From positions 19,652-83,651 of the forward strand of contig CAMVKN010000009.1 in NCBI GenBank assembly GCA_947168045.1: a DNA stretch of 64,000 nucleotides, in the 5' to 3' direction. The notes below the pieces were generated by a model. The model made no database searches, was not told where the DNA came from, and was given only the letters and a program-made list of their open reading frames with translations. Below, in pieces: positions 19,387 to 29,000 of this stretch. The position numbers and the translations under genes were made by a program. The DNA is from an uncultured Prevotellaceae bacterium (GTDB lineage: Bacteria; Bacteroidota; Bacteroidia; Bacteroidales; Bacteroidaceae). Every line of letters starts with the position of its first letter. Positions within the stretch are counted from its first letter, which is position 1.

Positions 19387-19434
19387 ATAACAATAGCAGC
19401 TACCATCACATTCGGCTGCAGCTGCTATTGTTAT
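19387..19434. terminator. 15-bp perfect hairpin between the pilus operon and the IS66 relic
   Basis: ATAACAATAGCAGCT (19387-19401) pairs without mismatch with its inverted copy (19420-19434) around an 18-nt loop. It lies just beyond the remaining C-terminal end of the IS66 transposase and could be its terminator or part of an element end. Confidence 0.5.
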
Positions 19435-19461
19435 TTGTTGCACCTCTATGTGATACCTATA

Positions 19462-20071
19462 TTATGCAGTTTTAGTCATGACAGATTTCGGATGTTTGAG
19501 TTTCCACTTATGTGGTAGCAGTTGCAGGAGTTCCTCATATGATGCTTTTGTGTGATAGGGCATCTGGCTTATGACATCACGAAGTGGCGGCGGATATGCA
19601 CCATGCAGTTAGCAAGGAGCACGTCGGGGTTTGTCTTGAAGGCCGTTTCATAGCCTGCAAAACCGTGCTTTCAGTCAGACCTTTCATGCCAAGGTGACTG
19701 TACTGCTTGATCTGACGATAGTAAGGCATGTGGTACTCATATTTCTGGAGCAGGATCTCTGCAAGCAGGCTGGCACCGGCGATACCCTTGTAGATAGGCA
19801 GCAGGGGCATGGGAGCAATCAGCACTCCGCTCATTCCCTTGGGAAACAAAAGTGTTGCTCCAGAAGGCACGGAACTGGAGAAAGCCGGATCAGCATGTTG
19901 CGTAAAGCTGATGGGGGCAAGTTCGGGCTTGGGGGCTTCATTTACCAATAACTTCTTACGCCAGTAATTATAGGTGGAATAGTTTACGCCTGCTTCCTGC
20001 AGGTAATCCTTAACTGACTTACCGCTTTGCTGCAAGTCCAATTGCAATACTTCAAATTCTTCTTTGGTCAT
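19462..20071 (-). pseudogene. IS66-family relic: tnpA fused to fragments of tnpC
   Basis: Reading from 20071, the first ~45 residues are a small IS66 TnpA-type DNA-binding protein (MTKEEFEVLQLDL, YSTYNYWRKKLL). A TnpB-like start (SGATLLFPKGMSGV) then jumps straight into the TnpC transposase (IYKGIAGASLLAEIL, PYYRQIKQYSHLGMKGL). The frame then breaks. A second frame (19581-19655) continues with TnpC sequence AFKTNPDVLLANCM and HIRRHF, and a third (19462-19584) gives the TnpC C-terminus LRDVISQMPYH, SYEELLQLLPHKWK and a stop. Most of tnpB, the N-terminus of tnpC and the catalytic centre are missing, so the element cannot move. Order and strand are as in an intact IS66, so it decayed by internal deletions rather than rearrangement. 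Confidence 0.75.
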
Positions 20072-20109
20072 AATACAATAACAGTTGTAGTTGTGTGCAC
20101 TATTGCGAT

Positions 20110-20118
20110 TGCAAAGGT
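20110..20118 (-). promoter_or_regulatory. -7 element in front of the IS66 relic
   Basis: On the minus strand TACCTTTGC, 38 nt before the relic ATG at 20071. Around it lie short GTTGTAG repeats that may be part of the old element end. Confidence 0.5.
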
Positions 20119-20302
20119 ACAACGATACTACAACTGCTACAACGTGTATTTCAACGGATGCTTACAAATGTTCCATCAATGTTCCATCAAAATTGAAAGG
20201 TGCGGGAATTAAAAATCCCTGCAAGTACTTGACTTACAGGGGTTCCTTTCTTGTGACTTCTTACAAAAAAAACATTGCCTTTCGGCGATGTCTCCTTTGA
20301 AG

Positions 20303-20377
20303 GGTGCCCGGACGGACTCGAACCGTCGACATTCAGAACCACAATCTGACGCTCTAACCAACTGAACTACGGGCACC
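20303..20377 (-). tRNA. tRNA-His (anticodon GTG)
   Basis: The minus strand folds as a full cloverleaf. The acceptor stem GTGCCCG/CGGGCAC is perfect, the D arm carries GTTGGTTAGAGC, the anticodon stem TCAGA/TCTGA encloses the loop TTGTGGT with anticodon GTG, and the T arm reads GGTTCGAGTCC. The extra G at position -1 (20377) opposite the discriminator C73 (20303) is the identity mark of histidine tRNA. CCA is not encoded. A promoter lies 45 nt upstream. Confidence 0.95.
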
Positions 20378-20421
20378 ATGTTTGCAAACGCTAAGACGCA
20401 TGGCCTTTTGGTTTTGCGGGT

Positions 20422-20454
20422 GCAAAGGTAAACAAAATCATTGACACTACCAAA
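20422..20454 (-). promoter_or_regulatory. Promoter of tRNA-His
   Basis: On the minus strand a TTTG -33 element (20451-20454), 20-nt spacer and TACCTTTGC -7 element (20422-20430): a textbook Bacteroidota promoter ending 45 nt before the tRNA. Confidence 0.75.
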
Positions 20455-20606
20455 CTTTTTGCTTGTTTTTTTCTAAAAACATCATCGAAAGGGCTGAGAA
20501 AGGGCTGAGAAACGGGACGAAAGCAGCTTTCTACAGTGTTTTTACCGGACAGGAAAGAGGTGCCGGCCAGGTCCCTCAGACGGGAAAGCCAATAGTTGTC
20601 ACGCTG

Positions 20607-21359
20607 TCACTCTGTCTTGCGGTAATAACCGTGCAGGCCGTCACTCATGCGTAGCACCAAGGTGTCGGGCGTCAGCATCACTAACTCGGCCGTGTCAGTG
20701 CTCAGCGTTGTCGCATGACCTAAGGTGTCGATGCTGTTCACGACGAGCATCAGCTTGCCATTGTGCAGGTACCACTGCCTATAGCGCTTCAGCGGCGGAT
20801 ATTCCACAGGGCTATCCTCCTCGGTGTTTCTCATCCTCATGCCCACAGGTAGCGCCACGCTGTCAGCCTTGAGCGTGAAGCCGTATTCCCGCTCGGCAAA
20901 AAGCAACTGCCTGACTGAATCAGGCATTTCCCTGATCACCATCCTTGCACTGTCGCCGTTGCCGACGGTCATCTCGCCGAGGTGCTTTCGCCACTGTGGC
21001 TTCACCTTATAGCACCACTGTCCCAGCAAGTCCTGGGTGACGATGACCACTGCCGCCGCCTTGCTGTCAGCGGTGTCACGCACCATCGCCACGCGGTCGC
21101 CTATGGCGAGTCGCCCAAACACCTGCCTGCGCCGCATGGCATCGAGGATGTCGAGCGTGTCGGGGTCAGAGCCATCGTATGGGTCGGGCAGGAACACCAA
21201 GACGGAGTCGTTGCTGCCCTCGCAGACCAGCGCATAGATGGTGGAGTCGCCATTGGCGCCAGCATTGTTGTTCACGGTAAACTCTTCCTTCTGTGGTACC
21301 GAGCATGCCGCCATCAGCAGCAACGCCAGTGCCCCAACTAAAGCATGAAGCCTCATCAT
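20607..21359 (-). CDS. Lipoprotein of unknown function, lipocalin-like C-terminus
   Basis: A 250-residue protein with a signal peptide and lipobox MAAC (Cys19), so it is probably anchored in the outer or inner membrane. Residues 190-250 (QWYLHNGKLMLVVNSIDT, then DTLVLRMSDGLHGYYRK) resemble the end of the lipocalin-like lipoproteins common in Bacteroidales, where a W-Y-x-x-N-G-x-L strand and a DTLVL strand recur. No catalytic motif is visible. It stands alone with its own promoter between tRNA-His and the DUF2207 gene. Two in-frame ATG codons (21359 and 21356) are equally possible as start. The function is unknown. Confidence 0.7.
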   Translation of the reverse strand: MMRLHALVGALALLLMAACSVPQKEEFTVNNNAGANGDSTIYALVCEGSNDSVLVFLPDPYDGSDPDTLDILDAMRRRQVFGRLAIGDRVAMVRDTADSKAAAVVIVTQDLLGQWCYKVKPQWRKHLGEMTVGNGDSARMVIREMPDSVRQLLFAEREYGFTLKADSVALPVGMRMRNTEEDSPVEYPPLKRYRQWYLHNGKLMLVVNSIDTLGHATTLSTDTAELVMLTPDTLVLRMSDGLHGYYRKTE

Positions 21360-21376
21360 TCGCTATTTTTTTGCTG

Positions 21377-21385
21377 GCAAAGGTA
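21377..21385 (-). promoter_or_regulatory. -7 element for the lipoprotein gene
   Basis: Minus-strand TACCTTTGC, 17 nt before the ATG at 21359, which implies a very short leader. Confidence 0.6.
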
Positions 21386-21474
21386 CGAAAAAAAGAGAGA
21401 AGCGCAAAAGAATCCTGTTTCTTTTTTCTTACCCATGCAGTTTGTATATATATGTATGTATATGCTATGGCGTG

Positions 21475-23364
21475 CTACCAGCTTCCGCCGCCGCCACCGC
21501 CGCCACCGCCGCCTGAGAAGCCACCGCCGCCTCCTCCGCCGCCACTGCTGTCGTGGCTGATGGTGCTGATGGCGCTGCTGGCCGTGGTACTCAGGCTTTG
21601 CACCATGTTGTGTGTGAAGGCGTTGCCCATGAGGGGCGTGGCGCTGTCGTACCATGTGGGTTTCTCCAGCTCGATGCCCTCGAAGAGGTCCGTCCAGGTG
21701 TCGGTCAGCTGGAAGACCATTGCGTATGGCAGCACCTTGTAGAAGTACTGCGGGTCGTCGTTCTGCAGCTGCCGCAGCTGTGGCTGCTCTGCAGTCTTGA
21801 TGAACTCCTGGAAGCCCAGCAGCCGTCCGAGCATCTGGGCGCGGTAGTCGGTGTCGACGAGGAAGCGTCCCGACAGCTCGACCAGCAGATGGCACACGAT
21901 GTAGATGGCCAGCACGGCCCACAGGTTGAGTGGTGCGCCATAGTTGATGGTGCAGGCATAGCCGCCCCATGTGCCGTACATCAGGATGGTCATGCCGATG
22001 GCGACGAGCCAGCGCCGGCGTGTCCCCCGGTACAGGTCGGCGGCACTCTTGCTCACGCGCAGGTAGACGGCACTGAGCATGGGCACGCCGAACATCAGGA
22101 AGGCAATGGCCAGCGTTTCGGTGTCGAAGAGGGCCACGGGGCTGTTCAGTCCCAGCGTCAGGGTGCCAAAGACGGCCAGCGGTATGTAGAGCCACACATA
22201 CCACTTCAGCTGTGTCAGCTGTCGCTTGCCCTTGAAGTGCTTCTTCAGTGCCTTCACGATGGCGCTGAACTCGGTGGGCTTCTGTCCAATCTCCTTGATG
22301 TTCACCACCTCGCCATCAGCGAAGAGCATCCGCATGAGTCGCTTCTGATAGGAGGGCGCCTTTGCCGGCAGCTCTTTCAGTCGGGTCAGCTCCAGGTCGG
22401 TGGTCTTGAAGAACCTGCCCTTCTTCACCTCCTTGATACTGATGTAGCCCTGTCCTGCCAGCCAGGGTATGAGCGAGGCGATGTCGAGCGGGTCGGCTGA
22501 GTCGTCGATGATGGTGCCCACCTCAGCGCTGCTGATGTCCTCGGGTGGATAGAACTCAATGACCTTGGTGACGTGGGGCACCTTCACCGTGTAGTGGAAG
22601 TAGGCCAGCAGCAGTATGAGCAGGACGGTGACGGCCAGGCAGAGGTAGAGCCAGATGGGATTGACGGTGCGCACGCCTTCAAAGTAGTCGCCGGGCAGGT
22701 CAGCGTAGAGCGTGATGCCGTGGCGTGGCTTTATGCTGCCGGTCTTGCCGCGTATGCTTGTGGGAGTGACGCTCAGCTGCAGGCTGTCGCCCAGGGCGTC
22801 CTTCTTTCCGTACTCGCCGGCGTAGACCGTCAGCCGGTCGCTGATGTCATCGGGCAGCGGCTTGTCGAACTTAATGCTGAACTGCACATTCTCGATGGGG
22901 TCCTCAAACTCCGTTCCGAGGATGGTGTGGAACAGGTAGTCGCGGTCGGCCAGCCGGTCGTCAGGGTAGCTGAAGGTGTAGCTGATGACATAGCGCTGCA
23001 GGCCCTCCACCTCACGGTCGGCATCGCCGATGCGAATGATGCAGAACTCATCGTTGCTGTCCTCGGTAGTAAACTCCCAGTCCTCGACGTCGATGTCGGT
23101 GATGCGACATTCGTAGCGGAACGTCTGCATCTCGCCGTCCACCTCGTGCTCCATCTGGAACTGCTTAGGAATGTAGCGATAGAAACCGTGGCGGGGTTGA
23201 CTGAAGAAGATGTCGAAGGTCTCTTTCACCTCCCACATGTTGTCCTCGTGCACCACGGCCTTGATGTTGATGTCGCGATAGACGAAGCCACCCCTGTTGG
23301 CACCGGCCGTCAGGCTGACGAGCAGCAGGAGCAGAATAGCCAGGAAGCGTAATGTATTCCTCAT
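21475..23364 (-). CDS. DUF2207 membrane protein with poly-glycine tail
   Basis: A 629-residue protein. A signal peptide (1-22, ending AGANR) leads into an extracytoplasmic DUF2207 domain (about 25-230, with YRYIPKQF and ISYTF motifs). A first transmembrane segment (about 236-258) and a cytoplasmic winged-helix-like region (DIASLIPWLAGQGYISIKEV) follow, and then four more hydrophobic segments. The last ~24 residues are two glycine runs split by FS and end GSW, a tail typical of this family. It follows lemA with a 3-nt gap. LemA plus DUF2207 is a common envelope pair of unknown mechanism. The glycine codons form a long CCG/GCC-rich tract (21480-21545) that is prone to length change. Confidence 0.85.
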   Translation of the reverse strand: MRNTLRFLAILLLLLVSLTAGANRGGFVYRDINIKAVVHEDNMWEVKETFDIFFSQPRHGFYRYIPKQFQMEHEVDGEMQTFRYECRITDIDVEDWEFTTEDSNDEFCIIRIGDADREVEGLQRYVISYTFSYPDDRLADRDYLFHTILGTEFEDPIENVQFSIKFDKPLPDDISDRLTVYAGEYGKKDALGDSLQLSVTPTSIRGKTGSIKPRHGITLYADLPGDYFEGVRTVNPIWLYLCLAVTVLLILLLAYFHYTVKVPHVTKVIEFYPPEDISSAEVGTIIDDSADPLDIASLIPWLAGQGYISIKEVKKGRFFKTTDLELTRLKELPAKAPSYQKRLMRMLFADGEVVNIKEIGQKPTEFSAIVKALKKHFKGKRQLTQLKWYVWLYIPLAVFGTLTLGLNSPVALFDTETLAIAFLMFGVPMLSAVYLRVSKSAADLYRGTRRRWLVAIGMTILMYGTWGGYACTINYGAPLNLWAVLAIYIVCHLLVELSGRFLVDTDYRAQMLGRLLGFQEFIKTAEQPQLRQLQNDDPQYFYKVLPYAMVFQLTDTWTDLFEGIELEKPTWYDSATPLMGNAFTHNMVQSLSTTASSAISTISHDSSGGGGGGGGFSGGGGGGGGGGSW

Positions 23365-23367
23365 CGT

Positions 23368-23916
23368 TCACAGGTTTACGTTGACGGCCTGGCGCTCCTC
23401 GTCGCTGCTGACGGCGAACATCGGCATGGGCTTGAAGCCGAAGGCCGATGCCACGAGGCTGACGGGGAACATCTGGCACAGGTTGTTATACTCTCGCACG
23501 CTGCCGTTGTAGTAGCGTCGTGACAGCGAAATCTCGTCCTCCATCTTTGCCAGCTGCTCCTGCAGCTTGAGGAAGCTGTTGTCCGCTTTGAGGTCAGGGT
23601 ATGCCTCGGCCACGACGAACACGTGCTTCAGTGCGTCGCCGATGCGTGTCTCGCCGTCGAGCAGTCCGTGGCGGTCGTTGCCGGCGGCCGTGGTGCGCAG
23701 GCGCGTGGCCTGTTGCAGGGTGTCACTCTCATAACGCGCATAGCCTTTGACGGCTTCGACCAGGCGTGGAATGAGGTCGAAGCGCTTCTTCAGGAACACG
23801 TCCATGGTGGCAAATGCCTCGTTCACCTTGTTGCGCAGGGCCACTAAGCGGTTGTAGGTCAGCAGCAGTGCCAACAGCAGGAGGACAATGACAATGATGA
23901 TGATGATGACTGTCAT
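23368..23916 (-). CDS. lemA: LemA family protein
   Basis: A 182-residue protein with one N-terminal membrane anchor (residues 2-20, mostly Ile, Val and Leu) followed by the helical LemA domain: YNRLVALRNKVNEAFATMDV, KKRFDLIPRLVEAVKGYA and the late YNNLCQMFPVSLVASAFGF are diagnostic. The length is normal for the family. The C-terminal domain should lie in the periplasm. It is the first gene of a two-gene operon with the DUF2207 protein 3 nt downstream. The molecular role is not established; the pairing suggests an envelope function. Confidence 0.92.
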   Translation of the reverse strand: MTVIIIIIVIVLLLLALLLTYNRLVALRNKVNEAFATMDVFLKKRFDLIPRLVEAVKGYARYESDTLQQATRLRTTAAGNDRHGLLDGETRIGDALKHVFVVAEAYPDLKADNSFLKLQEQLAKMEDEISLSRRYYNGSVREYNNLCQMFPVSLVASAFGFKPMPMFAVSSDEERQAVNVNL

Positions 23917-23946
23917 TTTCTGTGTGGTTTATTGGTTCTATGTCGT

Positions 23947-23955
23947 GCAAAGTTA
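23947..23955 (-). promoter_or_regulatory. -7 element for lemA
   Basis: Minus-strand TAACTTTGC, 31 nt before the lemA ATG. It is divergent from the promoter at 24030. Confidence 0.55.
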
Positions 23956-24029
23956 CAAAGAATTCCTTATTCCGACAATGCTTTTGGAAATTTATTTGCA
24001 AAAAAGCGTGTTGTTTCAAAATCTTTTTC

Positions 24030-24038
24030 TATCTTTGC
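24030..24038 (+). promoter_or_regulatory. -7 element for the carboxyltransferase gene
   Basis: TATCTTTGC, 40 nt before the ATG at 24079. No TTTG -33 element was found at the usual spacing. Confidence 0.6.
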
Positions 24039-24078
24039 ACATCAAAATGAACACTGAAAGCCAAAAATCGAGAAAACT

Positions 24079-25863
24079 ATGGGAAAAAAGAAAATCAAGT
24101 TCAGTCTTGTCTACCGCGACATGTGGCAGTCGAGCGGGAAGTTTCAGCCACGTAAGGACCAGTTGGAGCGCATTGCTCCGGTCATCATCGACATGGGTTG
24201 CTTTGCCCGCGTTGAGACCAATGGTGGTGCCTTCGAGCAAGTCAACCTGATGGCGGGTGAGAACCCCAACGCCGCTGTGCGCGCCTTCTGCAAGCCGTTC
24301 AACGAGGCTGGCATCCAGACCCACATGCTGGACCGTGGCCTGAACGCCCTGCGCATGTACCCCGTTCCTGACGACGTGCGCGAGCTGATGTATAAGGTGA
24401 AGAAGGCCCAGGGTGTGGACATCCCACGCATCTTCTGCGGTCTGAACGACACGCGTAACATCATACCCAGCATCAAGTGGGCCAAGGCCGCCGGCATGAT
24501 TCCGCAGGCCACCCTCTGCATCACCACCAGTCCGGTGCACACGGTAGCGTACTACTCACAGATTGCCGACGAGGTGATAGCCGCCGGGGCCGAGGAGATT
24601 TGTCTGAAGGACATGGCCGGCATCGGTCAGCCCGCCATGCTCGGCCAGCTGACGAAGGCCATCAAGACGAAGCATCCCGACATCATCATACAGTATCACG
24701 GTCACTCAGGCCCCGGCCTGTCGATGGCCAGCATCCTTGAGGTGTGCAACAACGGAGCCGACATCATCGACACCGCCATCGAGCCGCTCTCATGGGGCAA
24801 GGTGCACCCGGACATCATCAGTGTGCAGTCGATGCTCAAGAACGAGGGCTTCGAGGTGGCCGACCTGAACATGAACGCCTACATGCAGGCGCGTACGCTG
24901 ACGCAGGAGTTCATCGACGACTGGCTGGGCCTGTTCATCAACCCTGCCAACAAACACATGTCGAGCCTGCTCTTGGGCTGCGGTCTGCCGGGTGGCATGA
25001 TGGGCAGCATGATGGCCGACCTGGGTGGCATCCAGACGATGATTAACAAGCTGCGCGAGAAGAAGGGCGAGCCGGTGCTGACCATGGACGACATGCTGGT
25101 GAAGCTGTTCAACGAGGTGGAGTACGTATGGCCGAAGGTGGGCTATCCCCCATTGGTGACGCCCTTCTCGCAGTACACGAAGAACATCGCACTGATGAAC
25201 CTGCTGACCATGGAGCAGGGCAAGGGCCGCTACGTGATGATGGACGATGCCATCTGGGGCATGATCCTGGGCAAGAGCGGCAAGGTGCCCGGCACGATAG
25301 CACCCGAGCTGGTGGAGCTGGCCGAGAAGCAGAAGCGCGAGTTCACCGACGTGGACCCGCACACGCTCATCCCCAACGCCCTGGACGGCTTCCGCAAGGA
25401 GATGGACGAGAACGGCTGGGACTACGGTCAGGACGACGAGGAGCTGTTCGAGCTGGCCATGCACCCCGAGCAGTACCGCCCGTTCAAGAGTGGCCAGGCC
25501 AAGAAACAGCTGCTGGCCGACATCCAGAAGGCTAAGGATGCCCGTCTGGGCGGCGGCAAGAAGGTGTCGCAGGAAGAGATTGACCAGCTGAAGCACGCCA
25601 AGGCCGACGCCGTGAAGAGCCCGCTGGCCGGACAGCTCATCTGGAGCTTCGGTGGCGAGGGCGTGATGGCTCCCTGCGTCGAGCCCTTCATCGGACAGCA
25701 GTACAAGGAGGGTGACACCTTCTGCTACCTGCAGACCAAGTGGGGCGAGATTGTTGAGATTCCCGCTGCCCTGGGTGGCAAGCTGGTTGACATCAGCGTC
25801 AAGCCAGGACAGCAGATACGCCAGGGGGACACCATCGCCTGGATAGAGCGCGGACAGCAATAG
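24079..25863 (+). CDS. Oxaloacetate decarboxylase alpha / pyruvate carboxylase B-type carboxyltransferase with a variant biotinyl domain
   Basis: A 594-residue cytoplasmic protein. Residues 1-300 form the carboxyltransferase TIM barrel: YRDMWQSSGKF opens it, the metal-site region reads LKDMAGIGQP and YHGHSGPG, and a PYC/OADA domain follows (about 310-480, with YPPLVTPFSQY). Such enzymes move carboxyl groups between oxaloacetate or pyruvate and biotin. The C-terminal ~75 residues are a biotinyl/lipoyl-type hammerhead (SPLAGQLIW, then GGKLVDISVKPGQQIRQGD), but the biotin-site EAMKM is replaced by LQTKW. The lysine is kept; both flanking methionines are lost. No beta or gamma subunit gene follows in the window, so whether it works in a sodium-pumping complex is open. 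It is a single-gene unit followed by tandem hairpins. Confidence 0.85.
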   Translation: MGKKKIKFSLVYRDMWQSSGKFQPRKDQLERIAPVIIDMGCFARVETNGGAFEQVNLMAGENPNAAVRAFCKPFNEAGIQTHMLDRGLNALRMYPVPDDVRELMYKVKKAQGVDIPRIFCGLNDTRNIIPSIKWAKAAGMIPQATLCITTSPVHTVAYYSQIADEVIAAGAEEICLKDMAGIGQPAMLGQLTKAIKTKHPDIIIQYHGHSGPGLSMASILEVCNNGADIIDTAIEPLSWGKVHPDIISVQSMLKNEGFEVADLNMNAYMQARTLTQEFIDDWLGLFINPANKHMSSLLLGCGLPGGMMGSMMADLGGIQTMINKLREKKGEPVLTMDDMLVKLFNEVEYVWPKVGYPPLVTPFSQYTKNIALMNLLTMEQGKGRYVMMDDAIWGMILGKSGKVPGTIAPELVELAEKQKREFTDVDPHTLIPNALDGFRKEMDENGWDYGQDDEELFELAMHPEQYRPFKSGQAKKQLLADIQKAKDARLGGGKKVSQEEIDQLKHAKADAVKSPLAGQLIWSFGGEGVMAPCVEPFIGQQYKEGDTFCYLQTKWGEIVEIPAALGGKLVDISVKPGQQIRQGDTIAWIERGQQ

Positions 25864-26022
25864 CAAGCCTCACCCCCAACCCCTCTCCGAAAGGAGAGGG
25901 GAGGATATAGACCTGCAACGGATGACGGCGCAGCCCTACCCCCCAAGCCTCACCCCCAACCCCTCTCCGAAAGGAGAGGGGAGGATATAGACCTGCGACG
26001 AATGACGGCGCAGCCCTACCCC
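25864..26022. repeat. Two tandem ~79-bp palindromic repeat units
   Basis: The unit AAGCCTCACCCCCAACCCC... is present twice (about 25865-25943 and 25944-26022) with only two or three differences. Each unit contains a perfect 8-bp stem CCCTCTCC-GAAA-GGAGAGGG with a GAAA tetraloop, followed by GGATATAGACCTGC. It belongs to the C-rich palindromic family also found inside genes elsewhere in the window, and probably also ends transcription of the carboxyltransferase gene. Confidence 0.85.
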
Positions 26023-26050
26023 CCCCCCAGTTGGGGGGGGTAGGGGGGAC
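26014..26050. repeat. C-run/G-run inverted repeat before the beta-galactosidase gene
   Basis: CCCTACCCCCCCCCC (from 26014) faces TTGGGGGGGGTAGGGGGG (26031-26048), forming a long G:C hairpin with almost no loop. It directly follows the tandem repeats and precedes the GH2 start by about 40 nt. Confidence 0.7.
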
Positions 26051-26086
26051 CTATACGGAACTAAAGTTAGAATAAAAGCAACGGCA

Positions 26087-29000
26087 ATGATAACGACAAG
26101 GAGATTGCTGTTGGGCATGGCTGTAGTGACCTGCCTCGGCAATGCCAACGCCCAAACGGGAAAAGAATGGGACGACCCCAGCATCACCAGTGTAAACCGT
26201 GAGACGGCACACACCACCGCCTTGCCAATGGCAAGCGAAGCAGACGTGGCGAAGAACGACAGGACGCTCTCGCCCTACTACATGTCGCTTGACGGCGTGT
26301 GGAAGTTCCAGTGGGTGAACACCCCTTCAAAGGCGACATCCACCATGTGCGCCACAGACTATAACGATGCCGCATGGACTGACATCGATGTGCCTTCCAG
26401 CTGGCAAGTGTGGGGACTGCACAACAACAAGCCATGGGACAAGCCGCTTTACTGCAATGTGGCCTACCCCTTCTCGTTTAACGAGCAGACCTATAGCGTC
26501 ATGGCCGAACGACCGGGATGGTTCACCTACAACAGCACAATGCCCAACCCCGTGGGTACCTATCGCCGACATGTCACCATGACGGCCGACTGGCTGGCCG
26601 ACCACGACGTGTTCGTGCGCTTCAATGGTGTGGGACATGGCTTCTACCTCTGGGTAAACGGACAGCGGGTAGGCTACAGTGAGGACTCGTATGTGCCTGC
26701 CGAATTTAATATCACATCCTATCTGGCAGAGGGCGACAACCTACTGGCCCTGCAGGTGTATCGCTTCACCAGTGGCTCGTTCCTTGAGTGCCAAGACTAC
26801 TGGCGATTGACGGGCATCCAGCGTCACTGCTTTATCTATGCTGCACCTAAGGTGCGCATCAGCGACTACTTCTTCACCACTGACCTGGACAACAACTACG
26901 TCAATGCCAAGGCTAACGTGCAGGTGAAAGTGGAAGGCAATGGCATCGTTGAAGCCAAGATTCTGGACAACGGACAAGTGATTGCTCAAGGACAGACAGC
27001 CATCAGCGATGGTTCGGGCAGTATTGACATGGACGTGACGGCACCAAGACTGTGGAGTGCCGAGACGCCCAACCTCTACGACCTCGTACTGACGCTGAAG
27101 GATGGCACAGGCCATATCCATGACATCCGCGGCTCAAAGGTAGGCTTCCGCGAGGTGGGCATCCGCAGCGACGGAGCACTCATCATCAATGGGCGCCGCA
27201 TGGTGTTCCACGGAGTGAATCGCCATGACTTCTCACCCGTCAACGGACGGGCCATCACGGATGCTGAGATTGAAGAGGACATTAAGACCATGAAGCGTCT
27301 GAACATCAACGCCGTACGCACATCGCACTACCCCAACGACCCTGTCTTCTACGACCTCTGCGACCGATACGGCCTGTATGTCTTGGCAGAGGCTGATGTG
27401 GAGTGCCATGCCAACATGAAGCTATCGTCAGTTCCACAGTTCCGCCAGGCAATGGTAGAACGCTCTGAGAACCATGTGCGGTGGATGCGCAACCACCCTT
27501 GCATCTTCATTTGGTCGTTTGGCAACGAGAGCGGCAATGGTGAGAACTTCAAGTACGTAGCACAAGCCATCAAAGCCCTCGACAAGACTCGTCTGACCCA
27601 CTACGAAGGCAACAGCGACTATGCCGATGTCAGTTCCACCATGTATGGCAGTTATGAGACCATCGAGTGGATAGGCTCGTCACGACAGGGTAAAAGCGGC
27701 CAGAAGCCACATATTCAGTGTGAGAACTCACATTCGATGGGCAACTCAATGGGCAACGTGCGCGACATGTTCAACCTTTACGAAAAGTATACCTGCCTGA
27801 CGGGAGAGTTCATCTGGGACTTCAAGGATCAGGGACTGCTCACCAAGAGTTCCAGTGGCACTGAATACTGGGCCTACGGCGGCGACTTTGGCGATAATCC
27901 CAACGACGGTAACTTCTGTATCAACGGGTTGGTGCGTCCTGACTGGAGCCTGACGGCCAAGTCGTATAACACCAAGAAGGTCTACCAGCCACTGGAATTC
28001 AAAGCGGTATCAGGCAACACCAGGCAGTTTCGCATCAAGAACAAGATGGCCTTCCTGCCCAGTTCTCACTACGACGTGAGCTATGCCCTGATGGACGAAG
28101 AAGGCAACACGCTTGCCAGTGGCAAGATAGACAAAGAGGTGGCAGCCAATGACAGTGCAGTGGTAAACATCGACATCTCACCGCTGGCATCGCTCGATGC
28201 ATCGAAAGAGGCGTTCATACAGTTCACTGCTACTCAGAAGGACAACACACCATGGGCAGATGCCGGCTATGTCGTGGCTGAGGAAAAGTTGCCCGTACAA
28301 AAGGCCGTCAAGCCCATGTACGACCTCAACAGACTGGAAGCCTGTGAAGCACTGAGCGTGACCAATACCGCAACGACAGTGACAGTAACGAACAGCACTT
28401 TCAAGGCAGTATTCGGAAAGACTCAAGGCACGCTGACGAGTTACGCCTTGAACGGCACGACACTCATCTGCAAGCCACTGCTGCTCAATGTGTTCCGTCT
28501 GCCTACCGACAACGACGGGCGTCAGAGTGGCTCCTGGGACACCATGGGTCTGAGAAAACTGACAGTGAAAGGCGAAGGGGCCGAGGTGCAGACTGCCGAC
28601 GACAAGAAGACGGTGAGGGTGAGCCTGAACAGTACCCATACAGGAAAGAACGGCACTTCGTTTGCCGTGATGCTCGACTTCATCATCTGCGCTGACGGCT
28701 CGCTGATGGTAAACTCCTTCATCCGTCCTTCCAATACAGGTGTTGTGATTCCCAAGCTGGGCTTCCGTCTGGAGATGCCTGCCACAATGGAGCAGCTGTC
28801 ATGGTTCGGACGTGGTCCCTGGGACAACTACCGTGACCGCAAGGAGGCTTGTCTGCCTGCCGTCTACAAGAGTACGGTGAATGACCAGCGCGAGGACTAC
28901 ATCCTGCCTCAGGAGCATGGCACCAAACAGGAAGTGCGCTGGATGTCGCTGACCAACGACGAGGGCATGGGTATGCTCTTCGTTGCACCTGACCAGATGG

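Noticed and set aside
21478..21545. Poly-glycine tract as an inserted repeat
   Set aside because: Glycine-rich tails ending in GSW are usual for DUF2207 and related proteins.
24790..25866. 358-codon open frame on the minus strand
   Set aside because: Antisense to the carboxyltransferase gene and rich in His, Leu and Gln without motif.
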